Part shown: positions 16,408 through 23,645 of the stretch, piece after piece
How the letters are laid out: each line of letters starts with the position of its first letter
Position numbering within the stretch: position 1 is the first letter of the stretch
Assembly (NCBI GenBank): GCA_023140905.1
Contig: JAGLKS010000012.1
Span: 1-23,645, forward strand
Length of the DNA: 23,645 bases
Direction: 5' to 3'
Origin: Alphaproteobacteria bacterium
Lineage (GTDB): Bacteria; Pseudomonadota; Alphaproteobacteria; Micavibrionales; Micavibrionaceae
Notes under the pieces: generated by a model
Told to the model about the DNA's origin: nothing
The model's database searches: none
What the model saw: the letters and a program-made list of their open reading frames with translations, nothing else
Translations under genes and position numbers: made by a program

Positions 16408-17235
16408 TCATTCTGCTGCTTGTAAAGATCTGTTTTTACGGACCTCTTTATTCTGATACAAGCCGCGGTCTGCTTGCTCTATAATGTTTTCAATCGTGTT
16501 GCCTTGCGTATATTCCTTAAGGCCAATGCTAGCTTGAATGCGTATCGTGTCGTCCTTCCACTCAAAACTTAAATCATTCAAAGCATTTCCAAGTTTGCGC
16601 GCTCGTTTGATTGTTTTTGCAATATTTGTATTAGGCATAAGAATGATGAACTCATCACCGCCCAGCCTCGCGACAACATCCATTGGCCGCGTTGCACAGT
16701 TCAGGAATTCTCCTACTGTCCTAAGGGCTTCATCTCCAGCCAGATGGCCATATCGATCATTAATTTCTTTGAAATAGTCGAGATCAATCATAACAAGCAA
16801 GCCACCGAGGTTTTCTCCACGATTCGTACGGTCCAGCTCTCCTTCGAAAGCACGATAAAAACCACGGCGATTGGTTAGCCCCGTTAATTCATCAATGGTC
16901 AGGATTTCCTGCAAAACCTGAATACGTTCTTCTTTAAGTGCCAGATCGCGTTCAGCTTGACGTAGCATTTTATAAGCTGTTTTTAGTAAAGCTGTCTTAT
17001 CAATAGTGCTTTGATTGGTCTTTGCATTGACCTGTGTATTTTTCCGGGCGTTATTATTTGCATTAGCGGTGTTATCTTTATGGTTATCTTTATGCGAGGT
17101 ATCAGATTCACTTTTCTTAAAGAAGCTAGGTATGCTCCCGCTTTTATCCATAAACCGCTTGGAAGCAATAGCTTTCCCTGACAAATTATTACGCTCTCGC
17201 GAGAAGTAAGAATTTTGGACAATATCTGATGTCAT
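16408..17235 (-). CDS. Soluble diguanylate cyclase (GGDEF domain)
   Basis: Residues 110-270 of this 275-residue protein form a GGDEF domain that makes cyclic di-GMP from two GTP. The active-site loop is intact as GGDEF (192-196), DLDYFKEIND (151-160) binds metal and nucleotide, and RPMD (183-186) is an RxxD inhibitory site in the expected place, so product feedback is likely. The N-terminal third has no membrane segment or known sensor. It is a low-complexity stretch rich in Asn, Lys and Thr (about 41-78) followed by a helix (80-112) that could drive dimerisation. The start has AAAGGG 10 bases upstream. It is monocistronic, with its own promoter and terminator, and lies between aspS and the EipB/divK/pleD group. 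Confidence 0.92.
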   Translation of the reverse strand: MTSDIVQNSYFSRERNNLSGKAIASKRFMDKSGSIPSFFKKSESDTSHKDNHKDNTANANNNARKNTQVNAKTNQSTIDKTALLKTAYKMLRQAERDLALKEERIQVLQEILTIDELTGLTNRRGFYRAFEGELDRTNRGENLGGLLVMIDLDYFKEINDRYGHLAGDEALRTVGEFLNCATRPMDVVARLGGDEFIILMPNTNIAKTIKRARKLGNALNDLSFEWKDDTIRIQASIGLKEYTQGNTIENIIEQADRGLYQNKEVRKNRSLQAAE

Positions 17236-17266
17236 AATTAATTACCCTTTAATTACTGTGCAACTG

Positions 17267-17279
17267 AGCACGTAGTGCT
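17267..17279. promoter_or_regulatory. 13-bp dyad in the GGDEF gene leader
   Basis: AGCAC-GTA-GTGCT is a perfect 5-bp inverted repeat just downstream of the predicted transcription start of the minus-strand GGDEF gene. Its position would suit a repressor site or a small leader hairpin; no known consensus is matched. Confidence 0.3.
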
Positions 17280-17295
17280 ATGTAATATCCCTTTC

Positions 17296-17323
17296 CTTAT
17301 AGACAATGCTAGATGCGTGCCAA
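17296..17323 (-). promoter_or_regulatory. Probable promoter of the GGDEF gene
   Basis: On the minus strand TTGGCA, a 16-base spacer and TATAAG match the sigma-70 consensus at five of six bases in each box. The leader to the ATG at 17235 would be about 54 bases and includes the AGCAC/GTGCT dyad. Confidence 0.5.
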
Positions 17324-17387
17324 GTGAATTAATATATGTATTACAGTGTATTATGTGGCGTTCTTATTCCGACAATTAATGGGGATT

Positions 17388-17416
17388 TAAACAAATTTTT
17401 CCTGACGTAGTATAAT
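17388..17416 (+). promoter_or_regulatory. Possible promoter of the EipB-like gene
   Basis: A perfect -10 TATAAT (17411-17416) is preceded after 17 bases by TAAACA (17388-17393), a weak -35. The transcription start would be near 17423, with a leader of about 79 bases. Confidence 0.45.
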
Positions 17417-17431
17417 TTGCCTATCCATACC

Positions 17432-17458
17432 CGGCAGGCTTTGCCGTTTCATTTTTTC
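17432..17458 (+). terminator. Small hairpin with T-rich tail in the EipB-like gene leader
   Basis: CGGCA (17432-17436) and TGCCG (17442-17446) form a 5-bp stem with a 5-base loop, followed by TTTCATTTTTT. It begins about 9 bases after the predicted transcription start. The stem is short, so it may be only a weak pause or attenuator site, or a 5' stabilising hairpin. Confidence 0.35.
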
Positions 17459-17501
17459 TTTTAACTTTTAGCTTTCAGTGCTTTGAGGTAAGATTTCATC
17501 T

Positions 17502-18485
17502 ATGAAAAGTGAAGATAAAACCGCGAGAATGGCTATTAAAATAAAAAATATTATGATGATCGAAGAATGCAGATGTTATTATTCATGTGCTTTTTGTTTG
17601 GTTTTTGCTTTAGGCTTTCTTCTTTTAGTGAGTTTTCCTGCATTTTCCATGTATGATCCTGCTCTAAAAGAGGGGTTTGTTCCTCACAAAGCACTCTATG
17701 ATATCCGCCTTACTTCCAAGAAAAGCAGCGCAAATATTTCCAATATCAGAGGGAAGATGCTTTATGAATGGCATTCAACATGTGAAGGTTGGGTTTCAAG
17801 TCATAAATTCGACATGCTATATGAATATATTGAAGTTCCGTCTGTCCATATTACCAGCGAGTTTGCGACGTATGAATCTTTTGATGGAAAAGAATTCAAC
17901 TTCACTGTGCAACGTAAAAAAGATAATTATGTATTCGAGGAATTTCGCGGTGTGGCAACTTTTGGAGACATGAAAGAAGAAGAAAAACAAACGTCTTTAG
18001 GGCATGTTTCTTATTCTATTCCGTTCGGGCTAACGCAAGATTTGCCGCAAGCTACGCTTTTCCCTACAGCGCATACATTAGATGTTCTAAAGCACATAAA
18101 AAAGGGAGACCATTTTTATAAAGCAAATCTTTTCGATGGTAGTGATACAGAAGGCCCGGTAGAGATAAACACATTTATTGGCAAAGAAACGGCGTATCAA
18201 AGCATCATGACAATGAATGATAAAGGTGAGTTTGTAGAATCTAAATATATTGATCCTGATTTAATAAATACCAAAGTTTGGAAAATTCGTCTGGCTTTCT
18301 TTCCGTTAAATACATTCGATGTTATGGCAGATTACGAAATGTCGGCAGTTTTTCATGAAAACGGTATTATTAGTAGTATGAAGATAGATTACGAAGATTT
18401 TTCAATCACTCAGAGGCTTATTGCTCTTGAACCTATTGAATCCGGTTGCATCAAAAAATCGTCACATGGAGAAGGACAGGATTAA
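17502..18485 (+). CDS. EipB-like cell envelope integrity protein (DUF1849 family)
   Basis: The product (327 residues) has a hydrophobic export segment at about 26-48 and then the DUF1849 pattern: VPHKALYDIRL (60-70), GKMLYEWHSTCEGW (about 84-97), and a Cys316 near the C-terminus in IESGCIKK. In Brucella EipB, a periplasmic beta-spiral protein needed for envelope integrity, equivalent N- and C-terminal cysteines form a disulfide; Cys94 and Cys316 would do so here. The ATG at 17502 has GAGG some 13 bases upstream, giving an unusually long N-region before the hydrophobic core; the ATGs at 17529 or 17553 would give a more normal signal peptide. It stands alone with 158 bases before divK, in which I see no clear terminator. 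Confidence 0.82.
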   Translation: MKSEDKTARMAIKIKNIMMIEECRCYYSCAFCLVFALGFLLLVSFPAFSMYDPALKEGFVPHKALYDIRLTSKKSSANISNIRGKMLYEWHSTCEGWVSSHKFDMLYEYIEVPSVHITSEFATYESFDGKEFNFTVQRKKDNYVFEEFRGVATFGDMKEEEKQTSLGHVSYSIPFGLTQDLPQATLFPTAHTLDVLKHIKKGDHFYKANLFDGSDTEGPVEINTFIGKETAYQSIMTMNDKGEFVESKYIDPDLINTKVWKIRLAFFPLNTFDVMADYEMSAVFHENGIISSMKIDYEDFSITQRLIALEPIESGCIKKSSHGEGQD

Positions 18486-18643
18486 AAGAACAAAAAAGAA
18501 TGGATTAAGAAAAATAATTGGGAATAAAACGAATCTTTTTGTGTATATTAATGTTTTAGCAAGTCTTGAGGCTTAGGATGTGCAAGTAAGAAAAAACACT
18601 TATTCATAGAATATAAATCTACGTTTGAAATAAATAAATTACG

Positions 18644-19054
18644 ATGACTAAAAAAGTTCTAATCGTTGAAGACAATGAGCTTAATATGAAGCTGTTTCAC
18701 GACCTTCTTGAAGCGCATGGAATTGAGACTGTGCAAACAAGAGAGGGAAAACTTGCTTTTGATATGGCGTTAGAACATAACCCTGATCTTGTCATTATGG
18801 ATATCCAGCTCCCGGAAATTTCCGGTTTGGAGGTTACACGTCAGTTAAAAGAGCATCCAGAGCTTAAGTCTATTCCTGTTATCGCAGTAACTGCTTTTGC
18901 TATGAAGGGCGATGAACAAAAAATACGTGAAGGCGGGTGTGAGGATTATATTTCCAAACCAATATCTGTCGTACGTTTTATTGACGTGGTCAAAAAACAT
19001 CTGGGCAACTTAGATGAAACAACACAAGTAAAACAACAACAAGAGGGGGAATAG
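18644..19054 (+). CDS. divK: Single-domain response regulator DivK
   Basis: DivK is the single-receiver regulator that, with the kinases DivJ and PleC and the pseudokinase DivL, sets cell polarity and the CtrA pathway in alphaproteobacteria. The 136 residues are one receiver domain: acidic pocket Glu9-Asp10 in [10 protein letters not shown], phosphoacceptor Asp53 in VIMDIQLPE, Thr83, and Lys105 in YISKPI. The N-terminal sequence [20 protein letters not shown] follows the Caulobacter protein very closely. A short charged and Gln-rich tail (about 125-136) is extra. The immediately following pleD, 4 bases downstream with its ribosome site inside the divK 3' end, confirms the identity. Confidence 0.96.
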   Translation: MTKKVLIVEDNELNMKLFHDLLEAHGIETVQTREGKLAFDMALEHNPDLVIMDIQLPEISGLEVTRQLKEHPELKSIPVIAVTAFAMKGDEQKIREGGCEDYISKPISVVRFIDVVKKHLGNLDETTQVKQQQEGE

Positions 19055-19058
19055 TTAC

Positions 19059-20507
19059 ATGTCTGCACGAGTTCTTGTTGTCGATGATATTTTACCTAAC
19101 GTAAAGTTGCTCGAAGCTAAACTGGCTTGCGAATATTATGATGTTATTACAGCAACAAGCGGTAAAGAGGCGTTGGAAAAGGTCAAACAGGAAAATCCAG
19201 ATATTGTTTTGCTTGATGTTATGATGCCGGGTATGGACGGTTTTGAGGTCTGTTCCCAGATTAAATCAGATCCTGAAACGGCGCATATTCCTGTCGTCAT
19301 GGTTACAGCTTTAACTGATATGCAAGATAAGGTACGCGGTCTTGAAGTCGGCGCGGATGATTTTCTAAGTAAGCCAATCAATGATACGGCGCTTATGGCG
19401 CGTGTCCGTTCTTTGGCGCGGTTGAAAATGGCGTTGGATGAATGGCGTCTTCGTGAAAATGCAGCGAATCAGTTCGGCGTTGTCACTGAGAAAAATAACC
19501 TGATGCAAGAACCTGTCGAGGGTGCGCGCATATTATTAATAGAGGATAAGGATTATGATAAGGATAAAATTGTTGAAGCTTTATCCGGTGATTTAAATAT
19601 TGTCATAAGTGCTCCTGACGGGTTAAAAGCTATGGAAATGGTGAAAATCCATGATTTTGATGTTGTCATGGTAAGCTTGAATCTAAAAGAAGAAGATGGT
19701 TTACGCCTATGTTCTCATTTGCGTTCTAATGAACGAACTCGCACAGTTCCAATTGTCATGATTGCTGATGATAAAGATATGCCACGTGTTGCGCATGGTA
19801 TGGAAATGGGTGCTTATGATTATATATTGAGGCCCATTGAAAAGAGCGAGCTTTTGGCGCGTATACGTACCCAAATCCGCCGTAAGCGTTTTCAGGAGCG
19901 GTTGCGTTCCAGTTATGAAATAAGTTTGTCTATGGCGCTCACAGATACATTAACAGGATTATATAACCGCCGTTATCTGGAAGTGCATCTGGATAAACTT
20001 ATTGAAAACAACGTTCATAGCAATAAAGTGCTGGCAGTTTTGATGATGGATATTGACCATTTTAAATCTGTGAATGACACTTATGGTCACAGTGTGGGGG
20101 ATGAAGTTCTTAAAGTATTTTCTGAACGCCTCAAAAACAGTGTTCGTAGTTTTGATCTTATTGCGCGTTACGGGGGAGAAGAATTTGTAGTGATCTTGCC
20201 TGATGTTTCACCTGAGCGTGCTTATATGATTGCAGAACGCTTACGCCGTTCTATTGGTGATACACCTATTACGTGTTCTGTGGAGCAAGGTTCTATCAAA
20301 ATTACAACATCAATTGGTGGTGCAATCATTAAAGATGGTAGCCATGATATTGAAGAAATTCTGGGACGAGCTGATAAATGTTTGTACGAAGCAAAGCATG
20401 GTGGCCGTGACCGTACGATCTTTGAAGAAAAAGGCATGATTACAGATGAAGATTACAAAGAGATAGAACGCGCTGTTTATCTGGAAGAAAACGAACAGGG
20501 TGAATAA
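19059..20507 (+). CDS. pleD: Response regulator PleD, REC-REC-GGDEF diguanylate cyclase
   Basis: PleD makes c-di-GMP after phosphorylation and dimerisation, driving the motile-to-sessile transition in Caulobacter. Seen in 482 residues: REC1 with Asp9-Asp10, Asp53 and Lys105; REC2 (about 155-275) with Ser206 at the phosphoacceptor position and Arg258 in place of the conserved Lys, so a non-phosphorylated adaptor as in PleD proteins generally; and a GGDEF domain with GGEEF (372-376), DIDHFKSVND (331-340), and inhibitory RSFD (363-366). The C-terminus is longer than in the 454-residue Caulobacter PleD by about 25 acidic residues. GAGGGGGA, inside the end of divK, is the ribosome site, so divK and pleD are co-translated. 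Confidence 0.97.
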   Translation: MSARVLVVDDILPNVKLLEAKLACEYYDVITATSGKEALEKVKQENPDIVLLDVMMPGMDGFEVCSQIKSDPETAHIPVVMVTALTDMQDKVRGLEVGADDFLSKPINDTALMARVRSLARLKMALDEWRLRENAANQFGVVTEKNNLMQEPVEGARILLIEDKDYDKDKIVEALSGDLNIVISAPDGLKAMEMVKIHDFDVVMVSLNLKEEDGLRLCSHLRSNERTRTVPIVMIADDKDMPRVAHGMEMGAYDYILRPIEKSELLARIRTQIRRKRFQERLRSSYEISLSMALTDTLTGLYNRRYLEVHLDKLIENNVHSNKVLAVLMMDIDHFKSVNDTYGHSVGDEVLKVFSERLKNSVRSFDLIARYGGEEFVVILPDVSPERAYMIAERLRRSIGDTPITCSVEQGSIKITTSIGGAIIKDGSHDIEEILGRADKCLYEAKHGGRDRTIFEEKGMITDEDYKEIERAVYLEENEQGE

Positions 20508-20543
20508 GGAAAGCGATAAAACTTCCTAATTACTATAAAAGCA

Positions 20544-20584
20544 CAAAAAACGTCCTCAAACATAACTGTGGGACGTTTTTGTAT
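20544..20584. terminator. Bidirectional intrinsic terminator between pleD and rpmG
   Basis: AAAAACGTCC (20546-20555) and GGACGTTTTT (20571-20580) are perfect 10-base arms around a 15-base loop. The A-run and T-run flanks make it work on both strands, ending pleD (plus) and rpmG (minus). Confidence 0.85.
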
Positions 20585-20609
20585 TTTCCAGCAAAAACCA
20601 GAAAGAAGA

Positions 20610-20813
20610 TTAGTTCTTTTTGGAAGGAGGCATTTTCTTCTCAACGAACATAACATGCGCACCTTTATTACCCGTTTCAGGGTTTGTCGCCCATGGGTCA
20701 TATTTTTTCTTTTTAATTTTATATTCTGCGCGTGTAGAGCGTTGTGTGTAATAGCGGTAACCAGTACCAGCTTCACTCTCAAGGCGTACTTTTATGTATG
20801 ACGCTTTAGCCAT
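20610..20813 (-). CDS. rpmG: 50S ribosomal protein L33, variant with internal insertion
   Basis: The protein is 67 residues, against about 55 for most bacterial L33. The N-terminal half has the family pattern: MAK, IKVRLESEAGTGYRYYTQ, then KKKKYDP. The usual C-terminal part (HVxFxExK) appears as HVMFVEKKM but is pushed downstream by about ten inserted residues, ATNPETGNKG, and a short tail PPSKKN follows. There is no CxxC zinc pair, so it is the zinc-free form. A strong ribosome site, AAGGAG, lies 10 bases upstream. Position between pleD and rnr is the usual place for rpmG in this class and supports the call. The divergence makes the identification slightly less than certain. Confidence 0.85.
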   Translation of the reverse strand: MAKASYIKVRLESEAGTGYRYYTQRSTRAEYKIKKKKYDPWATNPETGNKGAHVMFVEKKMPPSKKN

Positions 20814-20843
20814 TGTTGTAAAACTCCTTACTTCGAAGTCGGT

Positions 20844-20872
20844 TTTATGAAGGGTTTAGGGGTAAATGTCAA
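20844..20872 (-). promoter_or_regulatory. Strong promoter of rpmG
   Basis: On the minus strand a perfect TTGACA, exactly 17 bases, and CATAAA (four of six) precede rpmG. The predicted start near 20837 leaves a leader of about 24 bases that contains the AAGGAG ribosome site. It shows rpmG is not dependent on the topA-rnr transcript. Confidence 0.6.
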
Positions 20873-20876
20873 GCAC

Positions 20877-20895
20877 TTAATAGGTCCTGATTCTA
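20877..20895. repeat. Short intergenic repeat, copy 2 (3' end of rnr)
   Basis: Second copy of TTAATAGGTCCTGATNCTA, differing from that at 7838-7856 only at the N position. It lies 12 bases beyond the rnr stop and 4 bases from the -35 of the rpmG promoter, in the same orientation relative to the upstream minus-strand gene as copy 1. Confidence 0.6.
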
Positions 20896-20906
20896 GATAA
20901 AGGATT

Positions 20907-23219
20907 TTAACGATTTTTTCTTCCTCGTGGTTTATTACCGGATCTTGAGCGATCTTTCTGGAAGTCACGGTGAGGTGTTTTGGCACGATCAGGGCGATGT
21001 CTTTGGCTAGTATTGGTGGCTTTGGGTTTAGTCATGCCGGGAATGTCAGCACTATTTTGTCCGGGTGCAGGATCAAATATGCACGAGCCTGTCATTCCAT
21101 CAGCTTCTTTAATAACTACGCGCATATGTGCTCCAAGACGGTAAATATTACCGCTATGACGCCCCACAAGAGCATGGGCTGTTTCATCATGGATAAAGAA
21201 ATCCCTGCCAAGGTTACGCATAGGAATAAGCCCGTCAGCGCCGCTTTCATCTAGTGTAACAAAAAGTCCAAAATGTGTAACGCCGTTAATCGTTCCAGGA
21301 AATTCTGCACCAATATGACTGGAAAGATAGCTGGCCGTAAATCGATCAACAGCTGAACGTTCGGCTTCCATAGAGGTTCTTTCTGTGCCGGAGATATGCT
21401 CAGCCATTTCTTCAATGCGCACACTTTCTTCTTTGCCCATAGCACCATTGCCAAGGCCGTATGCGCCAATTAATGCGCGGTGTATCAGCAAATCAGCATA
21501 ACGTCGGATGGGTGATGTAAAATGCGCATAGCGTTCTAGTGCTAATCCAAAGTGGCCGATATTATTAACTGAATAAACAGCCTGAGACTGGCAACGTAAA
21601 ATCATTTGTGAAATCAAATGTGAGTAGGGGAGCTTGGCAGCCTTGTGGAGTAAAGCATTTATATTTTGAGGCCTGATATTTTGTCCCTTGGGCATAGATA
21701 AATTAAAACTTTCAATAAATTCCCGAGCACCTTCCAGCTTGTCATAGGATGGTTTGTCATGAATACGATATACACACGGATAATCGCCATTGCCTTTTTG
21801 TGTGCGGATTTTTTCTTCCAAAGCACTGGCTGCAGCAACATTCGCTAGAATCATAAATTCTTCAATTAACTTATGTGCATCTAATCGTGTACGTGGTTTA
21901 ACACCTGTCATAATGCCTTTCTCATTAATAATGATCTGACGCTCAGGTAAGTCTAAATCCAAAGCTCCGCGTTTTTGTCGTGCTTCTTCAAGAATTTTAT
22001 AAACATCATATAAAGGATTAATGACAGGATCTATTAAATGCGCTGTTGTTTGATCTCCGTTACCATCCCGCGCAGTTTGTACTTGCTCGTAAGTAAGGCG
22101 CGCATGGGATTTAATCAAGGCGCGTGCAAATTTATAACGCAGCAATTTTCCAGATTTATCAATATAAAGATGTACAATCAGAGATGCTCGCACTTCTCCG
22201 GGGCAAAGCGAGCACAAATCATTCGATAGCGCTTCGGGTAGCATTGGTACAACCCGATCCGGGAAGTAAGTCGAGTTTCCACGCTTTAATGCTTCTTTAT
22301 CCAAAGCTGATCCATAGTGCACATAATGAGCAACATCGGCAATGGCCACGATCAGGTGATAGCTACCATCTTCTAACTTTTCTGCAAACACTGCATCATC
22401 AAAGTCACGTGCATCCGCACCATCAATTGTAACAAGAGGAATATCACGCAAATCTTCGCGTTTGCCTAATGGTGGAACTTTTAAATCTTTGGTTTGGTCT
22501 AAAACATTTTGCGGAAAATGATCGCTCAATCCTGCTTCATGTAAAGCAATCAGACTAATAGTTTTAGGATCACCCTTGCTCCCCAGAACTTTAGTTATAC
22601 GTACGCGTTTGCGGCTTAATCCGTGTGATGATAAAATTTCTGCGCTAACCAAATCGCCATCTTTGGCACTATTTAAATCATCAATAGCTACACTAAAATC
22701 ATGTTTAGCTCGTTTATTTGTGGATTGGAGCACAGCACCATTTTTTTGCATGTGCAAGATACCTAGCACATTGCCGCCCTCATAACGTGCGCCTTGGTCA
22801 ATTAAGCGGATAATCCGTGCTTCATAGGTTTTATCGTCAGTGCGTGATAAGCGGCATAAGGCGCGGCTGTTTTCACGGATATTTCTAAAGTTCTTTTTAT
22901 CAGGAATAATTTCTATGCGTGGCGGTAATCCGTGTAATTCTTCATCCCATTCAAGAGGGAGGGCATAAACATCTCCATCTGCATCAATTTCATGCACGCA
23001 AACTACAGCAACGGAAGGTAATCCATCAGGAGCGCTATAAACGCCACCGGGCTGTTTCACAATCGAGCCTTCTTTTTCCAGACTTTTTAATATTTGCTTT
23101 AAAGCAACTCGATTTTCTCCGCCCTTAATGCCAAAAGCGCGAGCAACTTCGCGCTTTGTTACAGGTTTGGATGATGTTTTGATAAAATCAAAAACTGTTT
23201 CTTTTATTAAGAAGCTCAT
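20907..23219 (-). CDS. rnr: Ribonuclease R
   Basis: RNase R is a processive 3'-5' exoribonuclease able to degrade structured RNA. The 770-residue protein shows the full layout: a winged-helix N-terminus (about 1-60, KREVARAFGIKG), cold-shock-like OB domains (about 65-220), the RNB catalytic domain (about 255-600), and an S1 domain (about 636-705, GTINGVTHFGLFVTL). The catalytic acidic residues are Asp266, Asp272, Asp274 and Asp275 in TIDGADARDFDDAV, six residues offset from E. coli. The last 50 residues are basic and disordered (many Arg, Lys, Pro), which is typical of RNase R and likely binds RNA. The ATG follows the topA stop with three bases between, in the string TAATGAATG, so translation is probably coupled. 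Confidence 0.97.
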   Translation of the reverse strand: MSFLIKETVFDFIKTSSKPVTKREVARAFGIKGGENRVALKQILKSLEKEGSIVKQPGGVYSAPDGLPSVAVVCVHEIDADGDVYALPLEWDEELHGLPPRIEIIPDKKNFRNIRENSRALCRLSRTDDKTYEARIIRLIDQGARYEGGNVLGILHMQKNGAVLQSTNKRAKHDFSVAIDDLNSAKDGDLVSAEILSSHGLSRKRVRITKVLGSKGDPKTISLIALHEAGLSDHFPQNVLDQTKDLKVPPLGKREDLRDIPLVTIDGADARDFDDAVFAEKLEDGSYHLIVAIADVAHYVHYGSALDKEALKRGNSTYFPDRVVPMLPEALSNDLCSLCPGEVRASLIVHLYIDKSGKLLRYKFARALIKSHARLTYEQVQTARDGNGDQTTAHLIDPVINPLYDVYKILEEARQKRGALDLDLPERQIIINEKGIMTGVKPRTRLDAHKLIEEFMILANVAAASALEEKIRTQKGNGDYPCVYRIHDKPSYDKLEGAREFIESFNLSMPKGQNIRPQNINALLHKAAKLPYSHLISQMILRCQSQAVYSVNNIGHFGLALERYAHFTSPIRRYADLLIHRALIGAYGLGNGAMGKEESVRIEEMAEHISGTERTSMEAERSAVDRFTASYLSSHIGAEFPGTINGVTHFGLFVTLDESGADGLIPMRNLGRDFFIHDETAHALVGRHSGNIYRLGAHMRVVIKEADGMTGSCIFDPAPGQNSADIPGMTKPKATNTSQRHRPDRAKTPHRDFQKDRSRSGNKPRGRKNR

Positions 23220-23222
23220 TCA

Positions 23223-23645
23223 TTAAGCACTTTTCTTGGCTTTACCAGTTGTCTTTTTAGAGGAGGCTTTCTTTTTCGCGGTAGATTTTTTCTTCTTAGT
23301 CTTGGTTTTAGTCTTCTTTTTAGTTTTGCCTTTGCCTTTGCCTTTTTCAGCTTCTTTCTGTGCTTTTATTGCTTCTCTGGCAGCGCGTTTTTCTGCGCCT
23401 TGTGCCAAAACTTCAACGGCACGATTCATGCCAACATGCATAACATCATCATCTTTAGGCAAAGATGTGAATGTTCCTTCATGCTTAAGAAACGGACCAA
23501 AGCGTCCAATGCCAGCCTGAATCATTTCATCTGTTTCCGGGTGGTGTCCAACATCGCGGGGTAGGGATAGGAGGCCAAGTGCCATTTCCAATGTTACTTC
23601 TTCAGTATTAGTCCCAGCAGGCAAGCCCTGACGTTTGGGTTTAGG
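23223..23645 (-). CDS. topA: DNA topoisomerase I, C-terminal part (5' end outside window)
   Basis: The frame is open to the right edge, giving 140 codons before the stop; the N-terminus and catalytic toprim domain lie outside. The visible part begins PKPKRQGLPAGTNTEEVTLE and continues LGLLSLPRDVGHHPE, AGIGRFGPFLKH and VGMNRAVEVLAQ, the C-terminal repeat region found in alphaproteobacterial TopA. The final 55 residues are a lysine tail (KGKGKGKTKKK and similar repeats of K with T, S, A or G) that should bind DNA non-specifically. TopA relaxes negative supercoils. It is upstream of rnr with a 3-base gap, the usual alphaproteobacterial order. Confidence 0.93.
   Translation of the reverse strand, partial: PKPKRQGLPAGTNTEEVTLEMALGLLSLPRDVGHHPETDEMIQAGIGRFGPFLKHEGTFTSLPKDDDVMHVGMNRAVEVLAQGAEKRAAREAIKAQKEAEKGKGKGKTKKKTKTKTKKKKSTAKKKASSKKTTGKAKKSA

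Noticed and set aside
18486..18643. Search for CtrA boxes (TTAA-N7-TTAA) upstream of divK
   Set aside because: No pair with the right spacing was found; TTAA alone is too common in AT-rich sequence to count.
19213..20000. Second PleD receiver as a broken gene segment
   Set aside because: Loss of the phosphoacceptor Asp and the Lys in the second receiver is normal for PleD, where it serves as a dimerisation adaptor; the frame is intact.
20477..20801. Overlapping frames on both strands around the pleD-rpmG junction
   Set aside because: They run across a strong terminator and overlap L33, whose motifs, promoter and ribosome site fix the true gene.

Overview
The window reads as ordinary, AT-rich alphaproteobacterial chromosome. 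The evidence is the gene content: an adjacent divK-pleD pair, the replication regulator HdaA, a DUF1849/EipB-type envelope protein, and the alphaproteobacterial block orders purM-purN / DUF2066-AI-2E-hdaA / rnd-aspS and divK-pleD / rpmG / rnr / topA. The species cannot be named from this sequence alone; a free-living, surface-glycan-making member of the class is most likely.

Layout. 1-2382 (minus): the end of a surface-polysaccharide locus, with a Wzx-like flippase followed by a pyruvyl-transferase-like gene that runs off the left edge. 2383-3729 (plus): a two-gene accessory island, a LamG-like protein and an unrecognised 116-113 aa partner, behind a consensus promoter that is followed at once by a terminator-like hairpin. 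3773-7027 (minus): a large hybrid histidine kinase (7TMR-DISM sensor, HisKA, HATPase, receiver, Hpt). 7229-9017 (minus): purM-purN. 9124-12367 (plus): DUF2066 protein, AI-2E/PerM-type membrane protein, hdaA. 12384-14110 (minus): rnd and a SixA-like histidine phosphatase. 14312-16120 (plus): aspS. 16408-17235 (minus): a soluble GGDEF protein. 17502-20507 (plus): EipB-like protein, divK, pleD. 20610-23645 (minus): rpmG, rnr and the 3' end of topA.

How the parts connect. Three systems concern cell-cycle and c-di-GMP control: DivK-PleD, the separate GGDEF protein, and HdaA, which restrains DnaA. The hybrid kinase ends in an Hpt domain, and a SixA-type phosphatase (a family that includes an Hpt phosphatase) lies about 5 kb away, so a functional link is possible but unproven. 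The remainder is housekeeping: purine synthesis, tRNA charging, RNA decay, ribosomal protein, topoisomerase.

No gap between genes exceeds 300 bases. The three largest (2383-2665, 16121-16407, 17236-17501) hold promoters, hairpins and inverted repeats, listed individually. No tRNA, rRNA, CRISPR array, transposase, integrase or attachment site was seen. The most interesting non-coding signals are a 19-base repeat shared by the 3' ends of purM and rnr, a perfect 10-bp hairpin with a G-tract loop at 16352-16394, an imperfect palindromic element at 16135-16202, and the promoter-plus-immediate-terminator at 2542-2615.
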